Positions 10,732 through 22,128 of a stretch of DNA of 64,000 nt are shown here, piece by piece. Source of the DNA: Gentiana macrophylla (Eukaryota; Streptophyta; Magnoliopsida; Gentianales; Gentianaceae); assembly GCA_026214975.1 (NCBI GenBank), contig CM047805.1, positions 59,698,834 through 59,762,833 of the forward strand, given 5' to 3'. The position numbers were made by a program, and so were the translations under genes. Below the pieces are notes generated by a model, which was given only the letters and a program-made list of their open reading frames with translations, had not been told where the DNA came from and did no database searches. Positions within the stretch are counted from its first letter, which is position 1. Each line of letters opens with the position of its first letter.

Positions 10732-12090
10732 TGTAATATTCCGATTTTCGGGAAAAGGCAGACGTGTCATTTTACGAAAACGAAATATTATTATTCTGAC
10801 ATCTTTCGTTGGAGTTAAGTTTTTTTGGATAAATATATATATAGTCGAATTATATGTATATAATTTAATGGAAGTTATGATTTCTTTTCCTTAATTAAAA
10901 AGGGTAATTAATTAAGGAAAAGGCTATTAGGTTTTTATTTTGGGATTTTCTATTTAAGAAAAGCCAAATCCCATTATACTCTAACCTAATTACAAAATCA
11001 GATTTCACTTTCACGTAAAAGCTCTGAAACTTAAAATAAAAAAAATAAAAAAAATAAAAAAAGAGGCCAAAAGACTTTTCTGATTTCTGAAGCAATCTTC
11101 AACCGTATTCAAATCCGAGAGAAGCGTTGGAATCATCGTGAAGAGGGCATTGTTTCAACCCAAGAAAGTTGAAGCTTTTGCTAAGGTATGATTTCGCCCC
11201 TAAGGGCTGTTTTTTGTCATTAATGATCATCTTTTGTTCGTATAATCATAGTTTGATCGTTTTAGAAGGCTTTGATGAATTGTAACTCGTTTTTGGGATT
11301 GATCATATAGGTAGTTGTGTGAAAGATCAAGGTTTTGCTGCAGTTTTCTGAGATTGAAGTCGGTTTATCTTTCAAAGAAGGTAAGAGGATCTTCCTACAA
11401 GTTAATTACGGTTTCGTAGGGTTTATGTTAGGATTGAGACGAATATAATGCTAGAATTGTTACCTTCATGTTGCCTAAGGATCTATAGTTGTTATGATAG
11501 ATAAACGATGTGTTTTAATGCCTTTTTCTGAGTATTATAATGTTGGACAAGTTTGAGAACCATTAGGGATCGATTAGGGTTCAAAAACTGAGTTTTTTGG
11601 AAGTTTTCGTGCTTGGTACGGGCACACCAAGCCTAGTGCGGACGCACTGGAGCCCCAGAAAGTGAAATTTTACATATAGAGTGCTGGTGCGGAAACTAAG
11701 TTTTACGTATAGAGGAAACTAAGTTTTACGTATAAAGGCTCGATCGTCGGCAGACTTGAACCCGGTGTGGGCGCACTGGACCTCCCTTTTGATGATTAAG
11801 ATGATTTTTATGCTATGTAATGAGTTCTAAATGTTAATCCTTTAATCTAACAACATTAATTGAACATAAAAAAGCCCCGATTGAGTTCTGATGCATTGGT
11901 TCCGGCACCGGACGTACTCTTAAAGGGAGTTGAAGTTTGGGACCGTCGGAAAGGCATGAAAGGGCTTGTGCTTTGATGAACTAGAGTGTGTCCATGTCTA
12001 GTGGTCTAAGAGCAAAAGAAGTAGGGGTGAGGGAGCTTACAAAAACGCTTAGGTGGCTAGTTAATAACCATTAATAATTACATACTTACA
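10732..12090 (+). mobile_element. Probable Gypsy-type LTR fragment
   Basis: Starts TGTAATATTCCGATTTTCGG, a close variant of the TGTAACACCCC start of many plant Gypsy LTRs (compare 41940). It contains TATATATATAG (about 10832), a leader-like GC-richer segment near 11130-11200, and GC-rich patches at 11610-11780 with a short tandem block (GGAAACTAAGTTTTACGTAT, twice, 11690-11740). The right end is undefined because Copia sequence begins near 12102. No matching second LTR was found, so this is a truncated or solo LTR at best. Confidence 0.4.
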
Positions 12091-12652
12091 TTTTTTTTAA
12101 CATTCCCCCACATGAATAGATATTAATGCATATGCTGACTCTGAAGAGATTTCTGACAGAAAAATATTGCATCAGGAGAGGCAGCTTCTGGATTTGAACA
12201 TGCCTTAGTGAAATACTGTCGGATCTACTCGGCTATTCAGTGAACTATGTCTTGAACTGTTCAGCCTTTATTGTAAAACCAGACAATAGTACTCACACAA
12301 TATTTCTCTAAGCACCGTTTTTGGTTCTCATGATTGTGTTCATTTTGGCCTTGAATCACCCCTGGTTTCAGAAAGTGCGTTAAAGAATTCTAGCCTCTAA
12401 ATTCTCACAGAAATGGCTCCACTTCACACTTACATAGGTAATCTCCTAACAAGAGTATTCTGCCATACCCCACTTGATTAAACAAGATATAGGAATCATT
12501 AAAAGTTTTTCACTTAACTTTTACACCACTGACAGACAACACTTTTATTCACAGAATAGGTAAGTGTTCACGGAATCTTCATAACTTAGTTGTCCTATTA
12601 AACCATGATCTTGGGATCTCCAGTCAACATGGTTGGGTTACCATTACAAAGT

Positions 12653-13300
12653 TTATGTCTCAACAGGCTTTAATCTCATTCCGAGTGTCAATTTTGACAT
12701 TTGATCTCTAGATAAACCTTTTGTAAGCGGATCCACAAGATTCTCCTTCGATCTAACAAAATCGATGGAAATCACGCCATTAGAGATATGTTGTTTAAAA
12801 GTATTATGTCTGCGACGTATATGTCGAGACTTACCATTATACATATTGTTTTATGCTCGATGTATCGCCGACTGACTATCACTATGTATGCTTACATGAG
12901 TAATAGGTTTAGTCCAACATGGAATATCCTCTAGGAAATTATGAAGCCATTCTGCTTCTTCTCCTGCTTTATCTAATACGATAAACTCAGATTCCATCTT
13001 GGAATGAGCTATGCATGTTTGTTTTGTGGATTTCCTTGACACCGCAGCACCGCCAATAGTGAATACATATCCACTTGTGGCCTTAGAATCTTTGGAATCA
13101 GATATCCAATTTGCATAACAGTATCCTTCTAATACTTCTGGATATCTTGTATAGCATAATCTTAGATTCATTGTATATCTTAAATACCTCTGTATCCTTA
13201 TCAAAGCTTTGCAATGATCCTCATTTGGATTGCTTGTAAACCTGCTCAGTTTATTCACAGCACATGCTACATCTGGTCTAGTACAATTAGTTATGTACAT
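12653..13300 (-). pseudogene. Copia RNase H region, frameshifted
   Basis: The 149-residue frame (13300-12851) opens with [20 protein letters not shown], the Copia link between RT and RNase H. It continues through [19 protein letters not shown], where the family usually has Y-x-D-W: the first catalytic Asp is Asn here. [11 protein letters not shown] (family: S-x-x-E-A-E) and IHSDSQSAI follow. The chain then shifts into 12844-12653, which carries the tail with RSKENLVDPLTKGL. RNase H normally removes the RNA template during reverse transcription. The Asn and the frameshift argue against activity. Confidence 0.8.
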
Positions 13301-13890
13301 CGAGATAAACGGATTATTTGTGAATATTTTAACCGAGACACGAGTTCACCTTTTTTGACTATATGCAAAGTTAAGTCAATTGGAGTTTTTCTTTGGACTT
13401 TCATTAAAGTCATTAAATCTTTTTTAAACAGACTCAATATAATGAGATTGTGTCAACGCAAGGCCATCAGATATTCTAGAGATTTTAATCCCCAAAATTA
13501 CATCTGCCACTCCTATGTCTTTCATAACAAAATTTCGAGTCAACATCTTCTTAGTATTCATGATTATATCACGAGTACTTCCCATGATCAACATCAACAT
13601 ATAGACATACTATCACATAAGAATTAGAAGTGTTCTTGATATATACACATTTGTCACACTCGTTAATTTTAAATCCATTTGACAACATCATTTGATCAAA
13701 TTTTGGGTGCCATTGTTTTGGTGCTTGTTTTAGCCTATACAATGATTTAACGAGTCGACACACTTTGTGTTCTTGACTGGAACTACAAAACCTCAAAGTT
13801 GTTCCATGTAAATTTCTTCCTCTAATTCACCATTTAAAAAGGCGTCTTAACATCCATTTGATGGATTTCCAAGTTATAGACCGCAGCGAT
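13301..13890 (-). pseudogene. Copia reverse transcriptase region, heavily broken
   Basis: The frame 13796-13569 shows VCRLVKSLYRLKQAPKQWH (Copia LxKSLYGLKQAPRxWH) and then YVIVCLYVD followed by disrupted sequence where the catalytic Y-V-D-D should be. A small deletion falls in that motif. Upstream and downstream RT segments lie in other frames with stops. The RT is therefore inactive. Confidence 0.75.
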
Positions 13891-14287
13891 CGCAATAAGA
13901 ACCCTTATTGAAGTGATTCTAGTTACCGGTGAATATGTATCGAAGAAATCAAGACCTTCTTTTTGCCGTTAACCCTTGGCTACCAATCGGCCTTATATTT
14001 ATCAATAGAGCCATTAGCTTTAACTTTTTCTTAAAATCCACTTACAACCGAGAGCTTTATGCCCTGGTGGGATATTAACCAACTCCCAAGTGTGATTTTG
14101 CATAATGGAATCTATTTCACTTTTGATCGCTTCTTTCCAAGTAAGGAGCTTCGGATTTGACATAGCCTCAAAGATATGTTCATGGATCATTTTCTACCAC
14201 ATAGGTGAGAAAATCTGGACCAAATGACGTTGAAGTCCTAGCCCTTTGACTTCTACATTCGACTTCCTCATTTTCAAGTGTTATCCT

Positions 14288-15172
14288 CTAAGGATTCATG
14301 TGTCCGCTTATTTGGACTCGTGTCTTCATTGTTTCGTCATCTTTGTTCGGAAAGACAACCTCAAAAAACACAGCATTTCTTGACTCCATGACTGTATTCA
14401 CATTTACATCAGGGATGTCAGATTTGTGCACTAGAAATCTATATGCACTACTGTTATTCGCATAACCGATAAATACGCAATCTATCATTTTAGGCCCAGT
14501 CTTTATTTGTTTAGGTTTAGGCACTTCTACCTTTGCTAAACACCCCCACACTTTTAAGTATTCATAGCTTGGCTTATGGCCTTTACACAACTCATATGAG
14601 GTCTTATCCATCTTCTTAGATGGAATACGATTAAGAATGACATTTGCTGAGAGGATCGCCTCCCCCCACAAGTTCTGAGGTAAACCCGAACTTATCAACA
14701 TAGCATTCATCATTTCTTTCAATGTGCGGTTTTTGCGTTCAGCAATACCATTTGATTGAGGTGTATACAGAGCTGTAGTTTGATGAATAATGCCAGATTG
14801 TGAACATATTTCATTAAACGGTGCATCATATTCACCACCTCGATCACTACGAACCTTTTTGATTCCTTTGCTAAGTTGATTTTCGACTTCATTCTTATAA
14901 TTTTTGAAAGCCTCGATAGTCTCATCTTTGCTACTTAGCAAATAGACATAACAGTATCTTGTACAATCATCGATAAATGTTACAAAGTATTTTTTACCGC
15001 CTCTCGATTGCACAAATTTTAAATCACACAAATATGTATGAATTAATTCCAACGGTTCTGTATTTCTTTCCACTGATGGAAACAGTGCCTTAGTCATTTT
15101 TGCTTCGACACATATTTGGCATTTTTCAGTTTCATTAAACTTTAAATTAGGTAATAAATCAAAATTCATCAT
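14288..15172 (-). pseudogene. Copia integrase core, open frame
   Basis: A 294-residue open frame. The tail of the HHCC zinc finger is present (CQICVEAK near residue 18). The rve core follows, with Asp in [11 protein letters not shown], Asp in VRSDRGGEY about 45 residues on, and Glu in [12 protein letters not shown], matching the D-D-35-E catalytic triad. The C-terminal part has the Copia WGCLAKV and [13 protein letters not shown] blocks. Integrase inserts the cDNA into the genome. This domain alone is uninterrupted, but it lies in a broken polyprotein, so I call it part of a pseudogene. Confidence 0.85.
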
Positions 15173-15199
15173 TCTAAGAATTGATTTATTATTTACATG

Positions 15200-15643
15200 T
15201 CATAATCGATTATGCCATAAACAAGATGACTCAGTCAAGTAAGCAGAAGTAGATGCAACTTTATTAGCCTCCTCAGGCACAACATTTTTAGGCATAATAG
15301 CCATTACATTAAGTTTGAACATCCCCTCGGTGAGATAACCTCTACCGACAAACACATCATTTTTGGTCAAAATGACCTTATCAGAGCCAAACACTATTTT
15401 GAACCCAGCATTGCTCAACATAGCACCTGAAACTAAATCCCTCCTAATGTCATGAACATGGAGAACATTGGTCAATGTCAGCTTCTTCCCAGAAGTCATC
15501 TTTAGAATCACATTGCCTGTTCCCAGAATGTTTGAATGAGTAGAGTTTCCCATCCACGATTTCTCACCACCCGACTTTATAGGTTGAAAAAATTGCATGG
15601 TCAAGACAAACATGTCTTGCGGCTCCAGTGTCCACAAACCCAC
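15200..15643 (-). pseudogene. Copia protease to GAG-pre-integrase region
   Basis: The frame carries GNSTHSNILGTGNVILKM, TLTNVLHVHDIRRDLVSGAML (family: L-x-x-V-L-x-V-P-x-x-x-x-N-L-x-S) and ends TESSCLWHNRL, the W-H-x-R-L/G motif of the GAG-pre-integrase domain. It overlaps the end of the gag/protease frame in another register, so a frameshift separates them. It should continue into the integrase at 15172 but stops first. Confidence 0.75.
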
Positions 15644-16652
15644 AGCCTTGGATTCCTACGAAAGCATTACATTCCATCACCACAGCGCAGAACATATCAT
15701 CATCACCATCAGTTTCAGCCACATGTGCTCTTGGCTGAAAAGGCTTCTTTCCACGGCACTCAACTGCACGATGCCAAAATTTTCCACAGTTGCGGCATTC
15801 ACCATTAAACTTAAATGGAGTTTGTGGTTTCTTGGACGTTTCACCAGTTTTCTTGGAAGATTGACCAGTTTTCTTCCTCTTTTGATTTTTGACCTCAGCA
15901 ACATGAGCTTTGTCCTGTCCAACCTGCACATAACTTTTCTTTTTGGATCCTCTATTGTCCTGCTCAAAACGGAGTCGGACAATCAGATCATCCATAGTCA
16001 TCTGCTTTCGCTTGTGTTTGAGATAACTTTTATACTCCTTCCATGAAGAAGGTAGTTTCTCAATTACACAGGCTACATGAAAATTCTCATTAATAATCAT
16101 ACCCTCTTCTATGAGTTCGGATATAATAATTTGTAGTTCCTCAACCTGTTTAATTACAGTTTTGGAATCCACCATCACATACTTTAGAAATTTACCTATA
16201 ATAAATTTCTTAGCACCTGCATCCTCAGTTTTATATTTTTTATCTAAGGCAAGCCAAAATGTTCTAGCAAACTCACACATACAATAGACACCAGACAAAG
16301 TATTGTCTAAACCGTTCAGAATGTAATTTTTGCACAAAAATCACTATGCTTCCAACTCTCTTGAGCAAGCAGAGACCTGTGTTCAAGATTGTTTGGAGGC
16401 ACAACTGGTTGCTCTTCAGTGAGCATCCTGGCTAATCCATGTGTAGTCAAGTAGAACAAAATCTTTTACTAGCAATGCTTGAAATTCAGCCCATTAAATT
16501 TCTCTGGTTTCGCTCCATGAGGAACCAGCCTAAACACCAGTAGATTGTGTCACTATAGTAGTAGGCACAATTGCATTTGATAGTGGATTCAGACTTCCAC
16601 TTGCCACAGCATCAGCAGTAGGTGTCAATGACGCATCATTAACAGTAGTCAT
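15564..16652 (-). pseudogene. Copia gag with zinc knuckle and protease start
   Basis: An ATG at 16652-16650 starts a gag-like N-terminus, broken by stops before 16337. The 257-residue frame from 16337 has LWQ-type gag core sequence (FWLALDKKYKTEDAGAKKFI, IISELIEEGMIINENFHVAC), a basic linker, a CCHC zinc knuckle (CRNCGKFWHRAVEC) and then GFVDTGAARHVCLD with the D-T-G-A protease active site. Gag packages element RNA and the protease cleaves the polyprotein. The N-terminal breaks and the shift after the protease inactivate it. Confidence 0.8.
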
Positions 16653-16726
16653 TTCTGTTCAGAACAGAAGATCAACAATCAGAATATGGTTCGTTCAAAA
16701 ATGAGACCAAAAGAGATGACTAATTC

Positions 16727-18036
16727 AAGACATAGTTCACTGATTAGCCGAGTAGATCCGATAGTATTTCAGTAAGGCAGGTTCAAAGCCATAAGCTACC
16801 TCTCCCGATGCAATATTTTTCTGTCAGTAATCTCTTCAGAGGCAGCATATGCATTAATATCCATACGTGTGGGGGATTGTTAGAGAAAATAGAGCAAAAA
16901 TGATTTTATCAATTTTATCAATTTTTAATCATTTTTGACAACTACTTTAAAGAGCGAGTTCAATAAGACTTTTATTAAAGTTATCGAGACTTTATTAAAT
17001 CATTGGAAACTATGTGCTACATAGTTGACAATAGGATTTAAAATCATTCAATTCGGAGTACGGGTGAATGAGATATTAACACTTTAAGTTGTTGTGAGAT
17101 ATGAGAAGTGAAGTAGTGTAAAACTTTATCCCACATTGGAACATGAGTGTTTCAATGTCAAGTATTTAAATGAATGATTTAATCAATTTTATCGATTTTT
17201 TAATCATTTACGATAACTATTTTAAAAAGCGAGTTCGATAGACTTTTATTAAAGTTATTGAGACTTTATTAAATCACTGGAAACTACTTGCTACGTAGTT
17301 GACAATAGGATTTAAAATCATTCAATTCGGAGTACGGGTGAATGAGATATTAACGCTTTAAGTTGTTGTGAGATAAGGGAAGTAAAGTAGTGTAAAATTT
17401 TATCCCACATTAGAACATGAGTGTTTCAATGTCAAGTATTTATATGATGATAGTTGATGATTGGTATAAACTCCTAGAGAAAGGGAGAGAGTTCAGAATG
17501 GTTTTAGACCTTTCACCTGGTTGAATCTTTTCACCTTCTTCGAAACTGTCATGATCAATGCTGATATTAATGGTGATCAATGATGCGACTTCTCAGTTGC
17601 TTGCTTATCAATGCTGAGACTTCTCAATTGCTTGCTCAAGCCTCTATATAAAGAAGCCTTCACAAATGGAGGAAAAAAACAAGAAGATAAGTGTTCAAGC
17701 AATACAAGAGCATACATACATTCCATTGCATAAAATATTTTTTTCTGCATTCATAGCTGAAGAGTTTCTGGGCATTGTCAGAGTTCGACGAAGTTCATAG
17801 TTGAAGTACATCTCCATCTGAACAGGTAAACTGAGTTATCCTGGGAGACAATTGCAACAACCGTGGGTACATGCCGATGCAAATTTGTCTTAAAGACAGA
17901 GTGCAACTCGTCTCAGTTTTACATATCCTTTTATAATTTTTACATCTATTGTAATTATATTTTTATTTTAAATTGGAGATAAAATTATTATTTATTTTTT
18001 TCTGAATATTTATTTTATTCGCATACGGATATAACA
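16727..18036 (+). mobile_element. Copia 3' terminal segment with LTR, opposite orientation
   Basis: 16727-16877 is the reverse complement, with minor changes, of 12104-12260: the pre-LTR tail of the same Copia family. It ends in the polypurine tract GTGTGGGGGAT and is followed at 16878 by an LTR starting TGTTAGAG and ending GGATATAACA (18036), 1159 bp. So the only LTR here points the opposite way to the adjacent gag-pol. The segment is either a second truncated element or half of an inverted one. Confidence 0.7.
16878..18036 (+). repeat. Copia LTR with internal 274-bp tandem duplication
   Basis: TG..CA ends with TGTTA/TAACA inverted tips. The U3 part holds two tandem copies of a 274-bp unit (16900-17173 and 17174-about 17449) sharing the block AATTCGGAGTACGGGTGAAT and TATCCCACATT. 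A TATA box CTCTATATAAAG lies at about 17642-17653, followed by a leader-like segment and a T-rich tail. Duplicated U3 units often correspond to enhancer repeats. The function here is inferred. Confidence 0.65.
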
Positions 18037-18807
18037 AAATACGATCCAGATAATTAAAGTGGATATTAGTTATAAGGCCGTCGCTAGAGACTTAATCATC
18101 ATTTAGGACACTCAAAAAACTTATTCGGTTATAAGGACAATCTAATTTTTTTCTTTTCCTATTTTCCGTCTTTTCGCAAATACCACAAACCAAAAGTTGT
18201 ATGACTCAGAAACTTTTTTTCACCATTTGTTTCGCTATTACGATTTCTGACTCCACAAGGCGATTTCCGGCCACTGCTTATTGGTCATCCACCTCCCGTC
18301 CAATCCACTCCAGCCTTTGCCACCGGACATTGAGCAGGATCTTCTTCTGCGCAATTCAAGCAGACTGAAGAGGCGAGCAACAGAGGACCCGGCTCCTTCC
18401 CCAACCGCTGCTTCAGTATGTAATCTTCATTCAATCTGCCTGAACGTCGATGACAAGGTTTAATCGGAAATCGCGTAATAGTTAATCGGATATGAGAAAT
18501 CATCGGTGATGAGCAATGCTTCAAATTGCAAATTGTTGAGACAGTGGTTACAGGTTTTGTACTCAATAATGCTTATTTGCTGATATCCAATAGATAATGA
18601 TTTGGTAGTACTTATTGGCATGAGCCATTGGCAATTTTTCTTGTGTAGCATTCTTTTGAAATTGTAGTTATTTGTCATATATAGTAATAATTGATGGATA
18701 TGTACTCCTATGAACTCGTCTTATAATATAACCATGTCTTTAATCTTCCAATATCGGCCTTTATTTTCTTTGTTCTAATTGTGTACCAGGGGACTTAGGG
18801 AGTCGTT
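18037..18807. other. Spacer upstream of the CBL relic
   Basis: A 60-codon plus-strand frame (18281-18463) in a GC-richer patch could be the 5' leader or first exon of the neighbouring CBL relic, but it has no calcineurin B-like signature. The rest is AT-rich with no recognisable feature. Confidence 0.35.
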
Positions 18808-19275
18808 CTTTACCAAAATGAAGGACTCCACGTGAATGCCCTTTGGCAATTGATACAAATGTCAGCTTCTTACTTTTTTTATCTAGGGTATAATCAAATG
18901 GTTATTTCACCTTTCAAGTGTCATACAAAGGGACCAGGTCATATTATAGACATACTTGTAAAAGCGAAGGAAGAATCTCAAGCGGCTCTGTTCCTGAGAA
19001 CATGAAATCGGATATTTAACCTTTTCGACATGAAGCATATAGGAGTTATCGATTTCGGTGATATATTTTGTCAAATCATTGAGTGTTTTTCATCCAAATT
19101 TCTACAAGATAAAATTCACTTTTCTTTCAAACTTTATGACTTGGATGGCACGGGGCATATTGAATGCGAAGAGGTTAATTAAGCAAATGGTGATTGCATA
19201 CTTACAAGAGAATGGAATAAATTAAGTTGGTGATGTAACTATTGAAATGATATAGACAAGACATTCTTACAAGAT
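18808..19275 (+). pseudogene. Calcineurin B-like (CBL) calcium sensor pseudogene
   Basis: Pieces of a CBL protein appear in order. An EF1-region stretch (NEG..ALWQLIQMS, 18817-18870) is followed by HIIDILVKAKEESQAALF (about 18939-18996). The next block is IFNLFDMKHIGVIDFGDIF, then FSFKLYDLDGTGHIECEEV, whose loop DLDGTGHIECEE fits an EF-hand. A shifted remnant of MVIAYLQENG and DKTF ends it. CBLs bind calcium and recruit CIPK kinases. From 18942 to 19275 no intron interrupts the coding order, although plant CBL genes have several introns. Stops, at least two frameshifts and the missing EF4 and C-terminus show it is dead. Confidence 0.75.
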
Positions 19276-19598
19276 TTTGTTTGCCTTCCTTTTAGTTTTC
19301 ATTACAGATCCGTTAAATTATATGCGTATAATGTGCGATTGTGCCTTTTATTTGGATAAACTGTTAGGAAAGTTTGTTATGATTTTATTTATGAGCATCC
19401 GAATTGTCTTTGTGCATATCATCCGAATTTTCATTTTTATGTTGTATGTTTGTTTTCTTTTGTTGCTTGAAGCTAAATTACAGAGAAGTGGGCATGAATG
19501 TGAATGAATTTTGTCAAAATTTGATGATATTAACAGTTTGAAGTAGTTGATTTGAGTATAGAACAATCATATTTTTCCGATTTACATGCTACGTGATG
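19276..19598. other. Spacer downstream of the CBL relic
   Basis: T-rich sequence with a 76-codon plus-strand frame made largely of hydrophobic residues. I read this as a by-product of base composition, not as a gene. The expected final CBL exon is not present. Confidence 0.4.
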
Positions 19599-19812
19599 GA
19601 GTGACATTGATGATCGATGCGGGGACATTCTTCGACTTACGCAGTGACATTGATGTCCGATGCGCAGGACATTGATGATTTATGCGGTGACATTGATGAC
19701 TTATGCAGTGACATTGATGTCTCAAGCGGTGACATTGATGAATTATGCGATGACATTGATCTCAACCAAGATCGACATCGATGACTTATACAAATGACAT
19801 TGTTATCAAGTA
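19599..19812. repeat. 21-bp minisatellite, array 1
   Basis: About ten diverged units built on GTGACATTGATGACTTATGCA, spaced near 21 bp. It is the most diverged of three arrays; the others are at 20473-20600 and 20954-21090. Confidence 0.7.
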
Positions 19813-20472
19813 GTGACACAATAACACGTCTAGAGAAACATTGAGCATTCATAGATTGTGTTTTACTAATTAGTTGATGATGTATTTGGGTGCTTATAAT
19901 AGATGATATAGTCCCTTTTGCTTTTCGCGGCACAAGTACGATCTAGGAGGTTTTTTATTACCTTCTTATGGGTTTCACTCACCATGGTGGCTTACAATTA
20001 AGTCTTTTTGGGTTTCAGTGTCGCTTATAATAGATGTGGATACTCATAGTTTGGGGTTGTTTTTCTTTTCTCTTATGGTTGTCTTTGTCCTGCTTTTGGG
20101 TTGCGAGTTGATATAAGTGCTTTATGGCATTTGGCTAGCGTGGTTTCTATATTGGAGCCGGTTTTTGAGCTTGCAACTATGAAAAAGAGCTATCAATTGT
20201 TAAAGGCGTGACCATGATAGCTTTCGACCTTGTTTTTGTGTATATGGCTATTTGTGGGTGATCACACTATATTCTCATCGATTGTGGTTAATGGTGGGGA
20301 TAATCATGGTGTGCTTACAACAATTATGGTTGGTGGATTTTTGGTTCAGTTCTTTGGTGATAGTTAATCTGGGTGGCCTATTAGTGTAAAGTGTGTTTTA
20401 CTATGTGTGCAAGAGTTACCATCATCAAGAGATTGACAAGAGTGCCCTATATGATCATCTTGGTGGTGCGGG

Positions 20473-20928
20473 CTTATCGCAGTGACATTGCTGATTATGC
20501 AGTGACATTGATGACTTATGCAGTGACATTGATGTCAGATGCAGTGACATTGATGTCAGATGCAGTGACATTGATGACTTATACAATGAGATGTCACTGA
20601 TCAAGGTTGTCAATGGATCGCGGTGGTCAATACATCATTGTATTCAATGAATCGCGCGGTCATTGCATCGGGTGGTTAATGGATCCCGATGGTCAATACA
20701 TCGGGGTAGATGGTCAATGTATGATGGTGATGAATACGCCACGTAGATTTTTATGAAGAAAAAATTGATTTATGAAATTTATTCGGAAAAATATCAAATT
20801 TGATTTTAGAATAAAGAAGGCGAAAAATATGAATTTTAGTGAAAAAATTATGATGATCCGAGTTTTAGATCAAAATATACGACGTTTATAAATATGATGA
20901 ATTTAAAAATAAAAATAAAATAAAAACT
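20473..20928. repeat. Duplicated unit A: minisatellite plus flank
   Basis: Opens with about six 21-bp units (GTGACATTGATGACTTATGCA and variants), then TCAATGGATCGCGGTGG-type repeats of about 22-25 bp (20600-20730), then AT-rich flank ending in an A-rich tract. The whole unit is repeated at 20954-21416. The 21-bp units keep one frame open as a VTLMTYA/VTLMSDA heptad run, but there is no gene context. Confidence 0.75.
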
Positions 20929-20953
20929 CTTTGTCGTTCCTTTTTTCTTTTTT

Positions 20954-21416
20954 CTTATGCAGTGACATTCTTGATTATGCAGTTGACATTGATGACTTAT
21001 GCAAATGACATTGATGTCGATGCGGTGACATTGTTGACTTACGCAGTGACATTGATGTCGAATCAGATGACATTGATGACTTATACAATGAGATGCCATC
21101 GATCAAAGTTGTCAATGGATCGCGCGGTCAATACATCATGGTATTCAATGAATCGCAGCCGGTCATTGCATCGGGGTGGTTAATGGATGTCGGTTGTCAA
21201 TGTATGACGGTGATCAATACGCCACGTCGATTTTTGAAGAAGTTAAAAATTGATTTTTGAAATGTATTCGGAAAAATATAAAATTTGATTTTAGAATAAA
21301 GAAGACGAAAAAATATGAATTTTAGTGAAAAAATTATGATGATCCGAGTTTTAGATCAAAATATATGACGTTTAGACATATGGTGAATTAAAAAAAAAAA
21401 AAAAATAAAAAAAACT
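20954..21416. repeat. Duplicated unit B: minisatellite plus flank
   Basis: Direct copy of 20473-20928, with the same order: 21-bp GACATTGATG units, TCAATGGATCGCG units, the GCCACGT block, then AAAATTATGATGATCCGAG flank. Differences are small indels and substitutions. An A-rich tract and a T-rich tract of about 30 bases follow. Confidence 0.75.
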
Positions 21417-21433
21417 GCTTTGAACGTGTGGTG

Positions 21434-21465
<32 letters not shown>

Positions 21466-21654
21466 CCTTTGAGAGCTTCTTTTTTTCCCTTTCTTTTTTT
21501 TTTTTTCCTTCTTCCTCTTTATCCACTTAAAATTAGAATGCCCTTATAACTAAATAAGTTTCCTTTTAAAATTAGAATGCCCTTATAACTAAATAAGATT
21601 TTGTGTCATTCTATTACCCCTAATAAGTTGAAAATCATCCTTTTAAATAATTAG
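21417..21654. repeat. T-rich tract and 30-bp tandem pair
   Basis: A T homopolymer of roughly 30 bases (about 21436-21465) and C/T-rich sequence are followed by two copies of TTAAAATTAGAATGCCCTTA plus ATAACTAAATAAG (21528-21598). No gene is visible. Confidence 0.6.
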
Positions 21655-21881
21655 CCCATAATTAAATAGACGACATTGAGCAACGTCATCGATCATAGAC
21701 AATATTTAGTATTGTCAAGACACAATACACACGAATAATATGGTGGTGTAATAAAAATTGTCATGACGTTACAAAATCATTGGATATAGCAATTAAAAGT
21801 CAAAATAAATATCTTCTCTTTCTTTTGTCAATCAAAATAAATATCTCGTCTATCAAAAAAAATAAATATCTCGATGAAGTA

Positions 21882-22128
21882 CCAGCTCCGTCCTAAATTA
21901 AGTGTCATCGTTTTAGTTTTCACACATATTAAGAAATATAATTAATGTGTTGTGTTTTTATACTACATTGACATATTTATCCCTAACAAATAATAAATGT
22001 TTGTTTTAGGATATTAAATGAATGCAATAAATAAATATTTGATTAAGGGTATCTTTGGAAAATAAACATTAAATAATACATTGACATTTTTTATAGGACA
22101 ATTTTTTTCTAAAATTATGGACACTTAC
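21882..22128. mobile_element. Stowaway-like MITE, degenerate right end
   Basis: The left end has CTCCGTCCTAAATTAAGTGTC, close to the Stowaway terminus; the right end keeps only TATGGACACTTAC. The paralogous site at about 45504 reads AGTACTAGGAATAC with nothing inserted, so this 0.25-kb block is an insertion. A TA duplication is compatible (GAAGTA..TAGGAA). Confidence 0.6.

Larger units (their letters stand above)
12102..16690 (-). mobile_element. Decayed Copia retrotransposon, gag-pol on minus strand
   Basis: Copia order is visible on the minus strand: gag with zinc knuckle (16652-15720), protease, GAG-pre-integrase, integrase, reverse transcriptase, RNase H (to 12653), then a 3' tail ending at a polypurine tract TGTGGGGGAAT (about 12114-12104) and the start of an LTR (TGTTAA at 12102). 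The LTR itself seems cut short there. At the other end the leader runs into an oppositely oriented Copia 3' end (16727-18036) instead of its own 5' LTR. Frameshifts and stops interrupt every domain except integrase. Confidence 0.8.
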
